Shown: positions 32,201 through 34,078 of the stretch, piece after piece
How positions within the stretch are numbered: position 1 is the first letter of the stretch
How the letters are laid out: each line of letters opens with the position of its first letter
Assembly: GCA_944388575.1 (NCBI GenBank)
Contig: CALXJF010000016.1
Coordinates: forward strand, 1-34,078
Direction of reading: 5' to 3'
Length of the DNA: 34,078 nt
Origin: an uncultured Clostridia bacterium
Lineage (GTDB): Bacteria; Bacillota; Clostridia; TANB77; CAG-465
The notes under the pieces: generated by a model
The model's database searches: none
Told to the model about the DNA's origin: nothing
What the model saw: the letters and a program-made list of their open reading frames with translations, nothing else
Translations under genes and position numbers: made by a program

Positions 32201-33384
32201 CTTTCCATTTCTAAATCTTTTTCTCTTTCTTCTCGCTTAATTTGTTCTTCTGCATCTAAATAAGTTCTTGTTTCTCTTTCAAAATCCCTAATTAAAGTAT
32301 CTCCTGTACCCATATCAAAGTTTACACAGATCCATTCTATAAATTTATGGATAGTTTCTCTAAATTTGTCTATAACCTTATGCAAATAGCCATTTTCTTT
32401 TTCTAATTTATTAATTCTATATTCGTATTTCCATTCCAAATTATCTTCTTTTTGTTTATATTCAGCCTTTATATTATCTACTTGCTTATGCAAATCTATA
32501 TTGTCAGCCATAATCTTGTTTCTCTCTTTTTGATACTTTTCTGCTTCTTCTACCATTTTAGCTTGTCTTAATAATTGTTGGTGCATTAATAAATTATTTT
32601 GATATAATTCGTTTATTAAATCATCTTTTGGTTTTATAATATCTTCTAAAATCTTTTCATCTCTTTTCTTTGATAATCTATTTATATTAATATCAGTAAT
32701 ATTTGGAACATCTGGTAATTCTAATTTCATATTTTGTAGTTTTTCTTTTGTCTTGTCAAAATTAGTTATTTCTTTATATTCTTTTATATCAATATGTTCT
32801 CTTTCTGTTTCTTCTTTTGGTACACCTCTTTCTAATTCAAAACTGTGTGAAGTCATATATTGATAAAAAGCATCTTGTAATCTCCTATAACTATCTTTTT
32901 CTTTCCAAAATTCGCTACAAGCTAGTTTATCAATGTTATTTCCTTTTTTATCTTGTGTATGAACTACAGGTAGAAAAATTAAGTGCATATGTGGAGTTTC
33001 CTCGTCCATATGCACTTTCGCAGACATTATATATTGTTCACCTAAATTTTTATATTCAGCCACAAAATTGTATGCTGTTTCGAAGTATCTTTTTGTTTCT
33101 TCTTCGCCTATTTCTTCAAAGAATTGTTTATCAGAAGTAATAATATATTCACAAGCTATATTGCTAACTGTTTTTATTTGACCTTTCAAATTATATTTTT
33201 CTCTCATCATATCAAATTCTTTGTCATATCTGTATTTAGGACTTTTCAATGAGTAATTCAAGTATGTTCTTTCCTTATCTATATTATCATTTGAATAATT
33301 TTTATTTCTTCTTTCGTTGTGTCTGTATATTCCTTTTAAATTTTCTCTTTTGTATTTTGTGTTTCTAATAATCGCAAAACTCAT
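32197..33384 (-). CDS. MobV-family relaxase (Pre/Mob plasmid recombination protein)
   Basis: This 395-aa relaxase nicks oriT during plasmid or element mobilization. The N-terminal domain shows motif I-like YRHNERRNKNYSNDNIDKER, and the metal-binding motif HMDEETPHMHLIFLP near residue 128. The C-terminal half (about 240-345) is a long charged coiled coil, as in MobV proteins. The length is typical of small mobilizable elements. The ATG follows GAAGGAGG. Upstream lies a hairpin-rich noncoding block, the expected position of oriT. No conjugation genes are seen, so transfer would need a helper. Confidence 0.92.
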   Translation of the reverse strand: MSFAIIRNTKYKRENLKGIYRHNERRNKNYSNDNIDKERTYLNYSLKSPKYRYDKEFDMMREKYNLKGQIKTVSNIACEYIITSDKQFFEEIGEEETKRYFETAYNFVAEYKNLGEQYIMSAKVHMDEETPHMHLIFLPVVHTQDKKGNNIDKLACSEFWKEKDSYRRLQDAFYQYMTSHSFELERGVPKEETEREHIDIKEYKEITNFDKTKEKLQNMKLELPDVPNITDININRLSKKRDEKILEDIIKPKDDLINELYQNNLLMHQQLLRQAKMVEEAEKYQKERNKIMADNIDLHKQVDNIKAEYKQKEDNLEWKYEYRINKLEKENGYLHKVIDKFRETIHKFIEWICVNFDMGTGDTLIRDFERETRTYLDAEEQIKREEREKDLEMER

Positions 33385-33437
33385 CTCTAAAACCTCCTTC
33401 TAAATTTTTAGCCGATTTTTTCAGCTCGTATAATGGG

Positions 33438-33837
33438 CGATAGCTTGGCTATCGTAAGAGGTAATACAAGCAAAATGCAAGGTATTATTATAGTAGCTAC
33501 TATGAGTTTACTAACTGCTTCCACACCTCGCATTTTTACTTTGTATTGTAACACACTACAACACTTTTTTACGCTATTGCTAAAAAGTGTCAGTGTGGCA
33601 GGAGTTCCTGCACCCCCAAAAACTAAAAATAGCTTTACTGTATTTTTAGTTTTTCCATAAAAATATAACAAGTATATTTTTATGCTTACCCATAATTTGC
33701 TATACGCAATTTATGGGTAAGAGAGCCAAGAAAAACATTTTATATTTTTTCTTGACTCATTTTGAAACCTACTCGGTTTCAAAATCCCAAAATAAAAGCA
33801 TAGGTTTTACTTTTAACAAAACCTACACTTTTATTTT
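33438..33837. repeat. Dense hairpin array upstream of mobV, candidate oriT
   Basis: About nine stem-loops lie in 400 bp. They are 33438-33454 (7-bp stem), the palindrome 33490-33503, 33561-33590, 33618-33654 (14-bp perfect stem), 33659-33681 (9 bp), 33685-33721 (11 bp plus inner pairs), 33727-33754 (9 bp), 33759-33785 (11-bp perfect stem, 5-base loop) and 33789-33837 (18 of 20 paired). Open frames across it on both strands are by-products of the palindromes and have no ribosome sites. The position directly upstream of a MobV gene suggests that the origin of transfer is in this block, but the nick sequence was not recognised. Confidence 0.6.
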
Positions 33838-33852
33838 GTTTTATAGCGACTA

Positions 33853-34078
33853 CTACGATGTAAAATTATTATTTGCATATAAGCTATTCCAATCAAAGCC
33901 TTCTTTTTCATAATCTCGTTGTTCATAATTGCAATACCCTTTATTATTATTTTTATATTTATTTATATTATATTTATTATCCTTAAACTTTTCTTCAATA
34001 GGGTATTAGTTTTCTAATATCTACTTCTTTACTATTTTCTTTATATACCATTTCAATATTTATATAACCTTTATCTTT
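33853..34078 (-). CDS. C-terminal part of a mobile-element protein, partial and frameshifted
   Basis: The frame entering from the window edge reads GYINIEMVYKENSKEVDIRK, then Leu-Ile-Pro-Tyr and TGA at 33995-33997. Skipping one base at the TGA opens a frame that runs to 33853 with EEKFKDNKYN, an Asn/Lys-rich linker and NYEQRDYEKEGFDWNSLYAN. That end, with Gln-Arg-Asp/Glu-Tyr and a short aromatic tail, is of a kind seen at the C-termini of clostridial mobile-element proteins. No start codon with a ribosome site exists for the second segment, so it is probably the true tail of the same gene. The family is not identified. Confidence 0.4.

Noticed and set aside
33408-33671. Open frames on both strands in the hairpin block (87 and 75 codons)
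   Set aside because: They mirror each other across palindromic DNA, have no ribosome sites and show no recognisable domain.

Overview
The window looks like a chromosomal segment of a very AT-rich, low-GC Gram-positive bacterium, probably an uncultured anaerobic clostridium. The evidence is Clostridia-type gene content and order (era-yqzL-recO, hisS-asnS-aspS-gpsA, a B12-binding-type radical SAM protein next to smpB), strong Shine-Dalgarno sites (AGGAGG or AGGTGA), frequent GTG/TTG starts, and secreted Ig-like and coiled-coil envelope proteins. No rRNA, tRNA or CRISPR array was seen.

Layout. 0.1-3.1 kb: an unrecognised 572-aa protein and two small membrane proteins (DUF2752 and zinc-ribbon/TM2). 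3.1-9.3 kb: a minus-strand housekeeping operon hisS-asnS-aspS-gpsA-O-methyltransferase. 9.4-14.8 kb: a likely acquired biosynthetic island (ketoacyl synthase III, CapK-like adenylate-forming enzyme, metallo-beta-lactamase-fold hydrolase and NAD-dependent reductase, with a divergent MGT-like glycosyltransferase) around one divergent promoter. 14.9-17.6 kb: era-yqzL-recO and a membrane-anchored protein. 17.7-18.6 kb: three small Cys-containing or hydrophobic proteins. 18.85-19.06 kb: a transposase remnant. 19.2-23.2 kb: smpB, a TIGR03960-like radical SAM protein and a secreted coiled-coil protein. 23.4-28.3 kb: an envelope operon with a 1284-aa Ig-like repeat protein. 28.6-31.9 kb: a sigma factor / radical SAM-SPASM / small exported membrane protein cluster. 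32-34 kb: a MobV mobilization module with a dense hairpin array.

Two things stand out. First, three conserved genes (O-methyltransferase, gpsA, smpB) and one small ORF are interrupted by a frameshift located at an in-frame CGG codon. In each case the downstream frame is restored by skipping the C and reading the following GGN as glycine. I found no ordinary sense CGG in the other native genes, although CGG occurs in them out of frame about 18 times. This suggests +1 decoding at CGG in this organism. The acquired island is the exception: it contains three CGG codons in positions that look like ordinary arginine. Second, the cluster at 28.6-31.6 kb pairs a radical SAM/SPASM enzyme and a membrane-tethered ECF-like sigma factor with three paralogous exported two-helix proteins that share a Tyr-Gly-(x)-Pro-type motif just after the signal peptide. 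It looks like a peptide or protein modification system.

Other frameshifts (18.5 kb in a T run, 30.8 kb in an A7 run, 34.0 kb at a TGA) do not involve CGG and may be slippage sites, decay or sequence errors.
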